Assembly (NCBI RefSeq): GCF_035222485.1
Contig: NW_026946672.1
Location: 992,001 to 1,056,000 of the forward strand
Direction: 5' to 3'
Source of the DNA: Podospora pseudoanserina
Lineage: Eukaryota; Ascomycota; Sordariomycetes; Sordariales; Podosporaceae
Length of the DNA stretch: 64,000 bases
The notes under the pieces were generated by a model that ran no database searches, had not been told where the DNA came from, and saw nothing but the letters and a program-made list of their open reading frames with translations. Shown here one piece after another: positions 11,857 through 24,129 of this stretch. The position numbers were made by a program, and so were the translations under genes. How positions within the stretch are numbered: the stretch's first letter is position 1; each line of letters starts with the position of its first letter.

Positions 11857-12769
11857 CTTTTCTTTAACCTCAGGCACCGAGGGAAGAGGAGGTTGTTCTT
11901 GTTGTTGTTTTTGGTGAGAGCTTGAAGCAGGGCGGACAGTAACCCTGATAGAAAGGGTACAAGAACTATGGTTACCCGGCCGGTCGAAGCAGGCTTCCGA
12001 TGCGCCTTGTTGCTGTGTATCCCAGTAGAGCGTCAGTAAAAAAAACACAAAACCAACACGCTGGAAAAAAGAGGTCAACAAACAAGTTCACCCTGCCTAT
12101 CTCTCGTACTCAGCAAACGATCCGACCTCGATACGCCTCGCTCAAGCAATGGCTGAGATGTCCGCGTCTTTGTCGTGCCTTCAGGAACAGCAGGGGACAG
12201 TTGTTGATGTTCTCGCTGAATCGGCACTAGTCGGTCTCCCGTCTTCCCTAACCTGGGGCTCGAGCGGCTGTTGGCAGGCGAGGGCGTGGCAATGCGAGAA
12301 AATGATGGAAAATAAAGCATCACAGTATTCGTCAGCCAGTAACATAAACACACTAAAGTATGCTGGCGTCGAAATGGATGCCTTGTAGCGGTAACCAGCT
12401 GGTGTGCCCGGATTCCGTTAAGAATGAAACGATGTTGTGGTTTTAGGATATACGGAAGGATGTTTGCAAGAGAAGATTCAGAGAGCAGGTCCACCTCCGG
12501 ATTTTTGGGAAGCCAAACTACCACTCCGCGCTCTGACATAACGGGTAAGAAAGACCCAGACAAATGGGCCGGCATAGCACTACCCCTACTCAACAGATAA
12601 TAAGCAATGGCAACCGCGATCAACTCAGCAACTACCTAGCACATGCAACCTCGGGCCGCCTCTAACCTCAAGACGATAACAGTCCGGCTCATGAAGCATC
12701 TCTTGGACTAGATAGGAATCTTTTGGATGACGTATTCTACAGGGAGGGTTTATTGGTGGGGTTGTACAT
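11857..12769. other. intergenic: zinc-ribbon leader and ATP16 3' flank
   Basis: The frame of the zinc-ribbon gene stays open upstream to about 12081 with a Gln/Pro/Ser-rich reading that may be leader or extra N-terminus. A minus-strand open frame of 182 codons at 12075-12623 shows no domain and is probably chance or leader sequence. Confidence 0.45.
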
Positions 12770-13574
12770 CTACTTGAGGTGGGCCTGGAGAGTCTCGAGG
12801 ACCTAAAACAGCAGTTAGTTAGCACCTTGTAAACCAGAATCACCTAGAATCAAACCAACCTCAAGCTCAATCTTGGCCTCGGCAATCTCCTGCTCGCTGC
12901 CGCTGCCGCTGGCAACCTTTTGCGCCTCAGCAATCTGGCTGCGGACAGCCTCGGCGCTGAAGTCCTCAAGGGGGAAGCCCTCGACGGCGTTGATGCTCAG
13001 AACGGAGTTGGGCTGAACAACGGCAAAACCACCGGAAACTAGAATCGTTCTCTTGTGTGAGCTTCCAGTCCTTTTTTTCTGCCCTTTTCTATCCGACTCC
13101 AATGTTTCGAGGTGATGGGCGGTACGTACGGAAGAACTGCTTGTTGCCGCTCTCCTCAATGATCTCGACGACACCGGGCTTCAGCTGCTCGATCGAAGGA
13201 ACGTGGTTGGCGAGGACACCCATCTCACCCGACTCGGCGGGGATGTTGACCTGGACGACATCCTGGGACTTGTAGACAGCCTGTTATGTGGCATAAACAT
13301 CAGCGGCCTCGCTTGAAAACATGTTGATATCCCTCCAATCGACCAAGAAACATCCGGGGTGCTGTCCGTCGTCATCGTACCTGGTGGGGAAGCGACAAGC
13401 TAAGCTTGATCTGTAGGAATAAGTTAGATAATGTTAAAGCGCGCGGTTCCTGGAGGGGCAGTAGAGACATACCTTGTCGCTGACGGCCTCGGCGTAGCCT
13501 CTGCGCTGGACGGGGGCGCGGAGAAGAGCCGGGCGAGCCCGGATGGCGGCGCGGGCAATGCGAAGGGAGTTCAT
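12770..13574 (-). CDS. ATP16: mitochondrial F1 ATP synthase delta subunit
   Basis: Central-stalk subunit of the F1 sector, homologous to bacterial epsilon, in the mitochondrial matrix. Five exons on the minus strand: 13473-13574, 13381-13410, 13130-13280, 12860-13038 and 12770-12802; total 164 aa. Residues 1-27 form an Arg-rich, acid-free presequence with a likely cleavage around QRRGYAEA. The mature part shows the beta-sandwich signature AESGEMGVLANHVPSIEQLK, the strand QFFLSGGFAVVQPNSVLSI, and a C-terminal helical hairpin ending ETLQAHLK. Exon 2 is a 30-nt microexon, and the last exon codes for only ten residues. All junctions are in phase with GT-AG borders. Identification is firm. Confidence 0.95.
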
Positions 13575-16500
13575 GGTGATGGCGGCGGTCTCAATGGGTC
13601 AAGTCCTTCTCGATATGTCGTCGGCTCTCCAGCTTTGCCCAAAATCCGGCGATTGACTGGAACCAATGGAACCGGGATTGTCCGGTTCGGCTACGCGGAA
13701 ACGTTTTTGCGGAGCTTGAGGTGGGAGGTGGACAGGAGAGCGCTTGCTGACCTCAGCCAAGCTTGCACAAGTTCAGATGATTGCATAAATTACGGGTAGA
13801 TGCATATCCACTTCAAGGTTGATGGAACTGTCCATCGTGGTGCATCATCAACACCTTTATGACCAGAAACCTCACTTAACTGACATGCTGAAGTCCCAAA
13901 GTGCTGGCCAGGCAAGAACCGCATATTCTAGCCCTTTTTTGCCAGTATATCCCTCAGCGCACAACATGAAGCCCTAAAAACCTTCCTTGGACGTTGTGCA
14001 ACAACCAACTTGCCTTCTAGTCTCAGTGGCTGATGAGCAGAGCAAATTGTCCGGCCACGCCGCAGAAGATTCACTCAACCAACCGTTGTATTCCCCCAAC
14101 CGATCTCCAAAAATCACAAGCTGGCGGTTGCTGTCAACAAGAGAGAGCTCGCTGTCAGTTCCCCCGAAGCCGCGATTTAGCACCATCTCCACCCGTAGCT
14201 CATGCCCCGACTGACCTTCTCAACATCATCCGATGGATGTGATGCCTTCATGCTGCCGCTGTGATGCACCGAGCTTTCTACGTTTTAAATCCCTCAAAAC
14301 CATCCGCTAAAAAACCGGGTACCCGCGTCTTACTGTCCAGCTGTCAAGAACCATAACCTGGAAGGCGTATCCATGCTAATAAGTACCCGGACCCGGTTTC
14401 CGCTTGGAGGTTGGGAAAGGGTTCATCCTGTGAACGGCAGTTTGCATCATCGGTCAAGGATGGGAGAGCAACGTGATCCCAGAGGGAGGTTTAGGGCTTG
14501 ACGTAGATAGTTTTGATGTGGTTTCATGTCGTGAGTGAGATGCAAGCACATGATGATGGAAACTGGACGGGGGCAAAATTGGCCTAATAAAATACCAGGT
14601 CAAGATAACGTACAGATACAGATGGGATTTCGGAGGTTTACCAATACCGGGGAAATGCCATGCTTGGGTTAGAAGATGTGGGATGTTTGACCTGAAGATG
14701 GAATGGGGACCACACCAACCAACATGTCAACTGCTCAATTCCGAGGTAAGAAGAGACGTCTCAGAAATGGTCCCCCACCACAGGCCCTTCGGGTACTCCC
14801 ACCTTTTGTGTTTCTGTTCATCCGATGTGATCTGCGGAAGAATCCGAGTTGTTGTTAAGGTATACTGTGCTTCCCCGGAAGCGGCAGGTCAGAAGTAAGT
14901 AGTTCCCCTAACCCATCAGCAGCAAGCATACATACCAACCTATCCACGTGGTTTGTCTCCCTCACCCCCTGTGTCACGCAAAGGTGGTTACAAAGTGTGG
15001 TCTGTTCTTTGGGTTGCATGTGTGACACCCAAGAAAACGCCTGTCTTTTTTGCGGCCCAACTTTGGGCTTGAACTTTCCGTTTTCTTGAAGGTTCGATGT
15101 TGTGTGATGTGTGACCCAGCGACCCCACCTGGTGATGAATGAGTAGTGAAGTAGAGTCAATCGCATGACCACTCTTTGGTTGGTCATTTTCTTTGTAGCC
15201 CAGGCTTGGTTCCTGAACCCCAAAACCAACTAGACAATAAGGAGACAAAAGAACTGCCCCTTTTAGGTAGTTTTCTTTGATGTTTTGGCTGGCTGCCACA
15301 TGGAGAACATGGGAGATCGGAATAGGGCCATAGCGATACCGGCCGTGAAATGGCCCCGAGCTTGAGGCTATGGTTTTTAACTTTTTATTATTGTTCGGGC
15401 TTCGCCGAAGAAACTAAACGGCCTGTAGCCAGTAGTCTTTTGTTTATTTGGTCGATACGTCACTTTATGGGGTTCTTTTTGGTCCGTAGGGAGCTCCCGT
15501 CTGCATGAGCCGTTTACGATTGCGATGCCGTGTAAGCCGGATGGCATCGTACGTCTTTCCTGTGCTTGGATAACAAATTCCACCACTCTTAGAAATGTGT
15601 CGTCGTCGTCGTCTTCTGTGTGGCTTTTGGGCGATCCCAATGAGGGGCACCGTTTTGAGGTTGGAATTACGGGCCACAAGCAACAACAACAAAAACCTAT
15701 GGGCCCGGTGACATTGCGCCTTAACAGCTTTAGCGGCACAGGTATCAGGTTTCAAAGCAGAGACATATCGACGTAGGTTCCCTTCGGGTTGCCGTTTGTA
15801 GTCGTGTCATCGTCTGAATGAAAGATTACCCCACGCTATCTGATGGTCGTAGCATTGCGGGGTAGTTGAGGGTGGTTGTTTCTGTGTCTTCGGGCCGGGT
15901 GAAGTTGCTTGCCTGCCCCGGACTACAAGCCTCTGAGATTTGGAGATTGGGTTCCTTTCGCTTCTGGCGCGTGCAAATGCGCAATCAATCTCTGGCCGCT
16001 CGCGCTATCGTGTCGTCGGCGAACTGGAGGCAGTGAGGCTGGGTTCGTTGATCACGGTATCGCCTTGGTCCAATCATCCAGCGCCCTCTTGCATCTTGGC
16101 GGGGTAAGGAGATGTGTTGTGAGCTGCAGGTATTCAGCATCAACGGTTACCTACCATTCCATTTACGTTCAAGCGCGCGGGTTAGACTATTACAAATGTC
16201 GCTGAATGGTGCTCTGAGTTGCATCTGCTTCATCACGGGTGTCAGACTGAGGGAGCATTCCAAGTTCTATCACTGCTAGTCAGCTTCACTTTGAGCTGCC
16301 TGAGCAATAAGGAAGCGTGGGTTAGCGACGGAGTGAGCCAGCAGACTCGGCGCTGGCGAATCCTCAATTCCAATAGAGGCACGCAAAAATAGGAGGATAG
16401 AGATTGGAGGAACAAGTCAAGCGAGTAAACCCCCACGACAAATGGTAGCTCGAGCCGTTCGGCCTCCCACTCTTGGAGTTGCATCCAAGGTGGACATGGC

Positions 16501-16859
16501 GCCATTTCCCCAGACTTCATCGTCACTTTTTGATGGATGGACATGCTGTTTACCGACCGTGTCGACGTGGGAGAGGTCCCGGCCTATTGTTCTCACGAGT
16601 CTACTCGGTGTACCAGTTGATCAGGCTTCGGTGGTGGATGGATGTGCATGTCAGGAAATTCGATATCTGACTGGAAAGGTTGTGTTGCTGAGTGATACGA
16701 TTACTCGGTGCCGGGGTACACAGTATGGCACAACGTGAAATTACAGGAAAAGCTCATGTTTTGCCGTCTGGTGCCAATTCTAGTTAGCTTTGACCCGCTG
16801 TTTCGGCACCCGCAACTACCTTCCAGAGGGACCCTAAGCTCGGGCTACTAAAGTACCTG
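13575..16859. other. gene-poor intergenic region upstream of ATP16
   Basis: No coding region recognised on either strand. Open frames are short, lack conserved motifs and overlap in several frames. The part next to 13574 must contain the ATP16 promoter. No tRNA or 5S rRNA pattern was seen. Confidence 0.5.
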
Positions 16860-18050
16860 CCAAAGTCTTTTTGGCGGGAATAAATTTACTCTAAAACTAA
16901 AGTACAAAGTAAAAAACTATAAATTAAACTAATTAAAAGACTTTATATTTACTGATAGAAAATACAAAAAGTGATGATAAAATAAAATGTAAAGTCATGA
17001 TTAATTTTTAGGAAAAAAAGACCTAGTGTTGTAGGTGTGCTGAAATGGTAAGAAAACACACAAACCAACTACAACACCACAAATATACCCTCAACAGGTC
17101 ACTGAATGAATACACTTACGTGACAGTGGCTTGCTCGTAGGCCGCACTTCACGCAGGACAAAAAAAAGACACTATAGGCTTGCAGGCTACATAATAAGCA
17201 CCGGATTGGCTTGATCAGAGGGCCAGAATTGCCTGCACGCGTGCAAGGCAGAAAATACGGAGAAATAAAAGTCTATATTCTGGCTAAATAGAATCTCAGA
17301 AGCAGACTGCTTATGTATATGACCCCTGAATCTTCGAGTCCTCCGACAGCCCCATTTTTTCACACTCTAATCAGAAAGACCTTAGGCCTGTAGCCGCATC
17401 CCAAACTAGTACTAAGTAGATTCTCAGCGGTGCTAGGTAGATATACTGTGACTGTCTTCGCTATATCTACTAGTTCTTCCAGAACTAAATGCCTTATAGT
17501 ATTATAGCAGTAACCTACTGTGAAATAAGGCTTACAGAGACCCGTTCTTAATAATTATTCTTTAACTTAACTTTAATAAAGCCTTAGCTAACCTATTAAT
17601 CTTACTATCTCTTGATTTTTTAGCTAGAGCTTTACAGAATATCTATAGGCTCATAAATATTAATAAATATATCGATATTACTTTTTCTAATGCATACTTA
17701 AAAATATAATGGACTAATTTAATTGGCTTTTGCGATTAATAATAAAAAGCAGTAATAAATTTATTACTTTTTATTTTGCACCTCAATTTTAAGATAAATT
17801 TATTTCCCCAACAGCCTTTCACTATAGCGCAGGTAAAAAAAGCCTTTCTATTTACTTTTGGCCCAAATGAAGCATCTAATCTAGCAAATCAGCTAGTCAC
17901 AGCATTTGAAGCATTTATTGCTTCAAAGATAGCATTAAGCGTTTAGACGAAAAAAGCTTTGAGCAATAGACAGCTGCGACCTAAATAAAAATTAAAACTA
18001 GAATACAAGTGTGTGAATAAAGTGTAAGTACTAGCGTAATAACTATAAAT
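16860..18050. mobile_element. AT-rich, RIP-like island, probable fossil of a repeated element
   Basis: The composition changes sharply to AT-rich, with many TAA, TTA and AATA runs, between GC-balanced flanks, which is what RIP leaves in repeated DNA of Sordariomycetes. No long open frame survives. A short stretch near 17870-17990 reads like a degraded protein segment, but no family can be assigned with confidence. An inverted pair (GTGTTGTAG near 17028 and CTACAACAC near 17080) and a 12-bp palindrome (TGCACGCGTGCA near 17234) lie inside. Edges are approximate, and no clear terminal repeats or target-site duplication were found. Confidence 0.55.
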
Positions 18051-20137
18051 TCAAGGCTTATTGCGTAATAGTGCCAGGAGAGGCGTGGCCGACCGCTCAG
18101 AAAACGGCAGCCTCGACGGCAACACATAGATCACACTAGGACCCTCTTTTCCTCCAAGACAAGATTTTGTGCGATGCGAGCCCTCATGCGGGTCAGACTG
18201 GATGGAAGTGTTCTTGACGAGAAGGTTGCAGCCTGCATATTGCGAATTGCAGCTCAGCCCAAGTACTTTGCAGGAGAAGAACCAGACTCGGCCACTCTCT
18301 CCCACCGCTCGCAAAGTGCTGGATGTTCAGCCTATCAAGGTGTGAGGATCATTCCGGCTGGGCAACTCGGCACCTCCCAATCTGTCATCTGTCTTTTTGT
18401 TTGATACACGATAGGGTGTCAGACCCGAAAGGCGGTGGTGGTGAAGGCGGTATAGAGTCGGACTGATAGTAGAGGTGTGCTATCAAAAGGGCAATGGTGT
18501 CCGGTGACACAACATGTCTTCTTCTCTCAGTTAGAGACGGGCGATGTCGGACATTCGGGGATGCTCCTGACCTGCTAATCTTTGGATAAGGACGGCACTA
18601 TGCGCATCAGGAGGCAATCCACAGCGAGGGTGCGAGGGTCCTTTGTCTGTCTGAACAGAGTCAAGCGCCATTGCTACGGTGCTCCTCCCAAGTCGAAATT
18701 CCGCCAGCCGGGTCTTTCCCGCCACTGGACATTTTTGGAGAAGCAGGTGGAGTCAGCGTGGGTTGAAAGGAATCATCAACCACCACGCAAAAACCCTGGT
18801 CCAAAAGATCGATCGCCATGGGGTGGGGCCCGCAGCCAACGACGGAAGAGGAAGAAACGGGCGCACAGGGCAAAGCTGGCATTTCGAGAAATGGAAACGG
18901 CCGTTATTGTGAAATTGTGAAGTTGCCGCCGTTTTTCGGTTGGCCTTTGCCCAGCGCCACGGCCCGGGGCTCTGGTGATCAGCACAAGCACAAGCATAAC
19001 TCTGGGCACAGGCTATGCTGCGCTGTGCCTTGTGGAAATGTGGGAAGAGAACGTGTGGTTCCACGCCGCCTTTTCCTTCGTCTCAACCAAACCAGAGTGA
19101 CGGACGGCGTCACAAGCGGCGGCAGAGTCAGTCCGCCTCCGATGGCCAAAAGTAAAAAGTATAAAAGCTTTTCGGTCGCATTATTCATATTGGTCATGCT
19201 GTGAATAAAAGCGAAGAAAAAAGGGACCTGGCCGGCCCCGTTTTGTCTTGGTGTTACGTTTTTCATCATCCGTTTTTGTTTGTTGCCGTGGGCGGGCATT
19301 GCGGACAGAGTGACCTCAGCACTAACAGCCAACCAAAGGGGGACTCGGCCAACATCCCACTCTCGACCCGCTCTTCTCTCTCGTCGTCGCCATCTCATCA
19401 GCCAAGCGCAGCCAAGTGCCAAGGTGGTGGACCCGGCTCCTCGCTTTTGAGGGCAACCCTGCGTCGCCCCCCTCCCTCTCTCTTGTTCCCTGCATTTCGC
19501 GACGGCACGGCCCCATCGCTGGACACGACCATATCCCCTCCTTGAACCGCTCCGCCAGGTCTCAAAAACCTGATATTTTGCCGCATTCCCGCTCTGCTTT
19601 TGACATTTTGCGTGTTTTGTGTGACATTTTCACCCTCTCGCAACTCTTCTCCCAAACCAAAAGGACAACGTCATCTGCACGTCGACTTACCACCGACGAC
19701 CCTGCTTTTCGACCAGGCCTTCCAGAAGACTACCTCACCTTCCAGCATTTCATTCTTGGGTCGACGGCCGAACGACCTGCTTCTCTAACACCACCACCCC
19801 CAAACAACCCACCGGCCTTTCAAACTACCAACCTCAGATTTCGACGTGATGGCTCTGCTGTTATAGCAATACGGTCCCTAGGGACACCGCCTTGTACGCC
19901 ACTTGCAAGCCATAAGGTAGAGGACTGCTCTCGTCGCAGACTTCAGACTCCGCCCACAGCGGACACTCACGATATCATTTCTCTATCAACAAACCAGCAA
20001 CATCCACACACCCACACACACATATCTCGACCGCTGGACTCTTACTGCCCCTTCTTCCGCTCCCAGGACAACTCTGTTACCCTGCCGGTTGAGCCACCAG
20101 CTCGACGGCCACTTATACTCACATCCCGTTCTCGAAA
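18051..20137. other. intergenic region and leader of the DUF2457-like gene
   Basis: GC-balanced sequence with no recognised gene. The last kilobase is pyrimidine-rich, and a TATAAAA element lies near 19159, so much of 19.2-20.1 kb is probably promoter and a long 5' leader. A long open frame crosses the start codon in another frame (19416-20354) but looks like chance. Confidence 0.45.
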
Positions 20138-22372
20138 ATGGAACAACACCGATACACACCTCACGACTATGCGACATCAAATGTGTTGGCATGGACCACG
20201 ACAAACTCCGCCAATGTGGAGCCATCAGTGGAAGAAGATGCGGGGGCTGATACGGACGAGCCACCGGATTGTCCGCCGCCAATGTCCCCCGTATCAAATC
20301 ACTTCAAGCGAACTGCCATCCGCCGAGGCAGCGAGCAGCACGAATCCCTCCTGACCAAGGCTTTCCAAAGCCATTCAGATGAGGAATCTCACGAAGCGAC
20401 GTCTCTTGCTAGAAGGCGGAGACGCTCCATCACCAGCAACTTCAGCATCGCCTCGACTGCTGAGCTGACCTGCGATACCGGGCTTACCACGCCTGCGCGC
20501 ACCAGCTCACCCAGCCCTCGCTTCTCCAGCATCGGCTTCGTTCCCCTCATGGGCAAGATGCCCGTGCCGGTTGTGCGCGCTGAGCGGGATAGCGACGCCG
20601 CTGTACAGGCCTTGGCCAAGAAGAGATGCATCTCTTTTGCCTGCGCGGCGAAGCCCAAGACCGATGACAAGGTCTCGATGCCACCACCTCCCAAACCCAC
20701 AGATAATGGGACGAAGTCGCAAGCGGCACCGAAGAAAACCACCATCAAGTTCGCCTGCCCCGCTGCGCCCCCCAAGACGGCGAGCGCACAGACTCGCCCG
20801 ATGACTCCTGTTCCCAGAGATGTTCGTGTTCAGAAGCCACGGACTCCCTCGACGGTTCGGGCACGGCCCTCGACACCCCGCAGAACTTCCAACAGCCCCA
20901 TTGCCATTCAGAGCAAGAAGTGGATTGCTGCTAATGCCAATGACCTTGACAGCGAGAATGCTCACTTTCACGAGTTCGCCAGTGAAACTCCCCAAGAAGA
21001 TGACTGGATCAGGCATGATGATGTTCACAAGCCCAAGCTGACCATCCAGGATACGCTTCAAAAGGAGATGGAGATCCGGAAGCTCGGCAAGGAAGCTGAA
21101 GAGGAGGCGGAGGCTGAGGAGGAAGAGCTCGATGAAGAAGTGGATGAGGACGAAGATGGCGAGGAAGATGAGGATGACGATGAGTCTCCGAATGGCGATG
21201 ATGGGGACGACGATGATCTGGACGACGAGGCTGACGAGGAAGAGGTTGAAGAGGAAGAGGAAGACGACGTCCATGTTGGATACAACTGGGATGACGAGGC
21301 TTCTGACGGCTACAAAACCGACAACGAAATTGGTTTTGCCGAGTCCGACGATGAAGATGATGGGTTACTTCTCTGGACCACCCGCGTTGGTCACCATCAG
21401 ACTCTGTCTGGGGCTGTTTTGTCGGCTGCTCGGAGACTGTCTGTCGGCGAGAGTTCTGATTCCTCTGCCGGTGAAGGCAAGTCGAGCCTTGTTCGCAAGA
21501 AGACAAAGCGCTCCAGATCCCGCCCCGCACCCTTCCGCCCTGCCACTCCTGAGCTTCCCGACAGCACCGATTTTGTCTGCGGTACTTTGGATGAGGACAG
21601 GCCGCTGGAGGATGCCTACATCTCTTGCGTGGAGGCGCGGAAGCGCGACAAGGTGCCAGTCATTCCTCAGGACATCGATCCCAGTTTCCCCACCTCGGAC
21701 ATCGAAGACGAACCCGAAGAGCCCTATGGCAAGGGTTATGGAGAGAGCGACGAGCATGGCTGGCTTCACGGCGAGTTCGAGGACCTGCACCACGAGCGTG
21801 ACCGTCGCGGACGCAAGAGCGGCAAGGGCCCATCTCCCAAGCGATTCCGCTCGCCCCCTCCCAAGCGCCGTCTTTCTCCCGCCCCTAAGATGCGCGGCCG
21901 TTCTCCCCTCAAGCCCACTGAGCGCGCTTCCCCTCGCAGGTTCAAGTCACCGGCCCCGATTTCCATGGCGTACAGGTCTTCTGCCTCGTCCTCACCTGGT
22001 CAGGACAGCGATCACGTTGCTTTCAAGGCACTTGCATTCCGCCCTGGTCTCGGCCTCCCCCACACCAAGTCCCTTCCCAAGGCACCGGGCATGTTTCTGA
22101 AGCAGAAGGCCCGCAAGGCCAAAGTTGCCGCCGAGGAGAAGGACTCGACCCATGTCCGCGGTGCCATTGACATCGTCAAGGGTCTCGAACAGAAGAGACA
22201 GCGCCGCAAGGAAAAGTACTACCAAAAGTACTGCAGCCGCGCGCGCAAGGAAAAGGCGAAGGAGAAGGCTCACCCGAAACGCACGATCCCCGGCGAGGGA
22301 GCAGAGCGTATGAGGGAGCTTGGTCTCACGATGGCGGGCAAGAATCCCGGTCATTATGTTCTTTCCATCTAA
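20138..22372 (+). CDS. acidic, probable DUF2457 family protein
   Basis: Single uninterrupted frame of 744 aa starting at the ATG at 20138 (context CGAAA). Function unknown. From memory the arrangement matches the fungal family DUF2457: a basic Ser-rich N-terminal third with the motif KKRCISFACAAKP and a related IKFACPAAPP, a long Asp/Glu tract at about residues 320-385, then YNWDDEASDGYKTDNEIGFA and the patch ESDDEDDGLLLWTTR, and an Arg/Ser/Pro-rich C-terminal half with a basic helical end. The mix of acidic tract and RS-like repeats suggests a nuclear protein that binds basic partners, which is inference only. No signal peptide or membrane segment. Confidence 0.8.
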   Translation: MEQHRYTPHDYATSNVLAWTTTNSANVEPSVEEDAGADTDEPPDCPPPMSPVSNHFKRTAIRRGSEQHESLLTKAFQSHSDEESHEATSLARRRRRSITSNFSIASTAELTCDTGLTTPARTSSPSPRFSSIGFVPLMGKMPVPVVRAERDSDAAVQALAKKRCISFACAAKPKTDDKVSMPPPPKPTDNGTKSQAAPKKTTIKFACPAAPPKTASAQTRPMTPVPRDVRVQKPRTPSTVRARPSTPRRTSNSPIAIQSKKWIAANANDLDSENAHFHEFASETPQEDDWIRHDDVHKPKLTIQDTLQKEMEIRKLGKEAEEEAEAEEEELDEEVDEDEDGEEDEDDDESPNGDDGDDDDLDDEADEEEVEEEEEDDVHVGYNWDDEASDGYKTDNEIGFAESDDEDDGLLLWTTRVGHHQTLSGAVLSAARRLSVGESSDSSAGEGKSSLVRKKTKRSRSRPAPFRPATPELPDSTDFVCGTLDEDRPLEDAYISCVEARKRDKVPVIPQDIDPSFPTSDIEDEPEEPYGKGYGESDEHGWLHGEFEDLHHERDRRGRKSGKGPSPKRFRSPPPKRRLSPAPKMRGRSPLKPTERASPRRFKSPAPISMAYRSSASSSPGQDSDHVAFKALAFRPGLGLPHTKSLPKAPGMFLKQKARKAKVAAEEKDSTHVRGAIDIVKGLEQKRQRRKEKYYQKYCSRARKEKAKEKAHPKRTIPGEGAERMRELGLTMAGKNPGHYVLSI

Positions 22373-23343
22373 ACGGAAGGCTATCTGATTTGCATCGCAA
22401 GAGCATACAATGGGGTTCATACACCACGGCATTCATCTGGGGCGGTCATCATGATTATTCACGAGCCTGGCGTACAAATTTCTTGTTTCTTTCTCACGAC
22501 CACGGCGTTTTCACACATTGCCTTTTTTTTTTGTCGGTCTATTCCTCCTTAGTAATTATCTCGCCCGGGTCCAGGCTGGCTGGCTAGTTTTCAACAACGC
22601 CGGTGACGGTCGACCTGGTACAACTCTATGTACATAAAGGCACAACTTTTTTTGTAGTTGCAATGCATCTTCCCGTCTCTTCAGGGAATCAAGAATATAC
22701 ATTTTGAACCATTTTGGAGTTTTGCGATGAGTGACTGTTTGCTTGAGCAAATGGGTGCTCAGCCCAACCATGTGTGTACATGATGCAAGAAAAGGGGTTT
22801 GGTGTGGGTTAAGACATTATTGGAGTGCCGAGGCTGCACACGATTACGATCAAGCTCATGGTTACGAATCATTTAAATCGGATGTTTACGCCTCTATTTC
22901 GCGTTGGACCAGGCAATGAAAATCGAAGATGCGCGCCTCACCATCAGCGTCAGCATTTCCCAACAACACCTTTGTAGAAAGGGAGATGCCCCCTTTTTTT
23001 AAGGTTCAGGGGGTCAGGTGACTGTCTGCCTGATATTTCAGGTATCAACCAGCTGTCATTCTGGGTGCTGCCACTTGGGTCAAGGGCGGTGGGGCGGTGG
23101 TGAGGTAGGCTAGGTGGCCCCTGCGCAAGCAAGGCCAAGTAATTCTTGTAGCGCAGCTCTGGCCACTCCCTGAACAGACCAGCACGCAACCCGATCGGTT
23201 TCCATTGTCCAATTCCATTCCATTTCCTGACCGGACAACAACCAACCTAAAGCTTTGCTTTGCCATCACCACGACACGCTAGCTACCTACCTACCCGACC
23301 GAAAAGGAAAACGAAGGGATAGAACGCGAGAGAGAGAAACAAG
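22373..23343. other. intergenic: 3' flank of the acidic gene and SAR1 promoter
   Basis: No gene recognised. It contains T-rich runs typical of a 3' end near 22500-22660, and the SAR1 promoter and leader in the final few hundred bases. Confidence 0.5.
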
Positions 23344-24129
23344 ATGTGGCTTGTTAACTGGTGTAAGTATTTTTGGGCAAGGGGTGTTTCGATGGGATGG
23401 GAGCGAGATGCTGACGTTTGGGGGATGAACAAACAGTCTACGATGTGCTCTCTTCGCTTGGCTTGTTGAACAAGCATGCCAAGTTGTTGTTTTTGGGCTT
23501 GGACAATGCGGGCAAGACGACGCTGTTGCACATGTTGAAGAATGACCGGGTGGCTATTTTGCAGCCTACGTTGCATCCTAGTGCGTATTTGTTGCTGATT
23601 GAGGGAGGGAGTAAAGGGGACTGACGACGATGGTGGTTTTTAGCTTCCGAGGAGCTCGCGATTGGTAATGTCAGGTTTACGACTTTTGATTTGGGTGGTC
23701 ATCAGCAGGGTGAGTCTTTACGTGTGCCCTTTTTGAAAAAGGTTGAATGAATAGGGAGTGCTGACGTGGAATGTGTTGTGGAAAACAGCTCGCCGCCTCT
23801 GGAAGGATTACTTCCCCGAAGTCAACGGCATCGTCTTCCTCGTTGACGCCAAGGACCACGAGCGGTTCCCCGAGGCCAAGGCCGAGATTGATGGGCTTCT
23901 TTCGATGGAGGAGCTGGCCAAGGTCCCGTTTGTGGTGTTGGGTAACAAGATTGATCACCCGGATGCGGTAAGTGAGGATGAGCTTCGTCACCATTTGGGG
24001 ATTTACCAGACGACGGGCAAGGGCAAGATTCCGCTGGAGGGGATCCGCCCGATTGAGGTTTTCATGTGCTCGGTTGTGATGAGGCAGGGGTATGGGGATG
24101 CTATTCGGTGGTTGTCGCAATATGTTTAA
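23344..24129 (+). CDS. SAR1: small COPII GTPase Sar1
   Basis: GTPase that starts COPII coat assembly at ER exit sites. Four exons: 23344-23362, 23437-23580, 23644-23709 and 23789-24129, all GT-AG and in phase, giving 189 aa, the usual Sar1 length. Visible motifs: the hydrophobic N-terminal segment [15 protein letters not shown], which inserts in the membrane; P-loop GLDNAGKTT near residues 27-35; switch I threonine in LHPTSEEL; switch II DLGGHQQAR; NKID; and the C-terminal [16 protein letters not shown] typical of Sar1. There is no N-terminal glycine, consistent with Sar1 rather than Arf. Exon 1 is only 19 nt. Identification is firm. Confidence 0.97.

Noticed and set aside
12075-12623. 182-codon open frame on the minus strand
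   Set aside because: No motif, poor fit to coding composition, and it lies between a gene leader and a 3' end; most likely chance.
17028-17088. Inverted repeat as a possible terminal repeat of a DNA transposon
   Set aside because: Arms of only nine bases close together, with no target-site duplication and no matching end elsewhere; could be chance in low-complexity DNA.
19416-20354. 312-codon open frame crossing the start of the acidic protein
   Set aside because: Pro/Thr/Ser-rich chance reading of a C-rich leader; the overlapping 744-codon frame is clearly the coding one.
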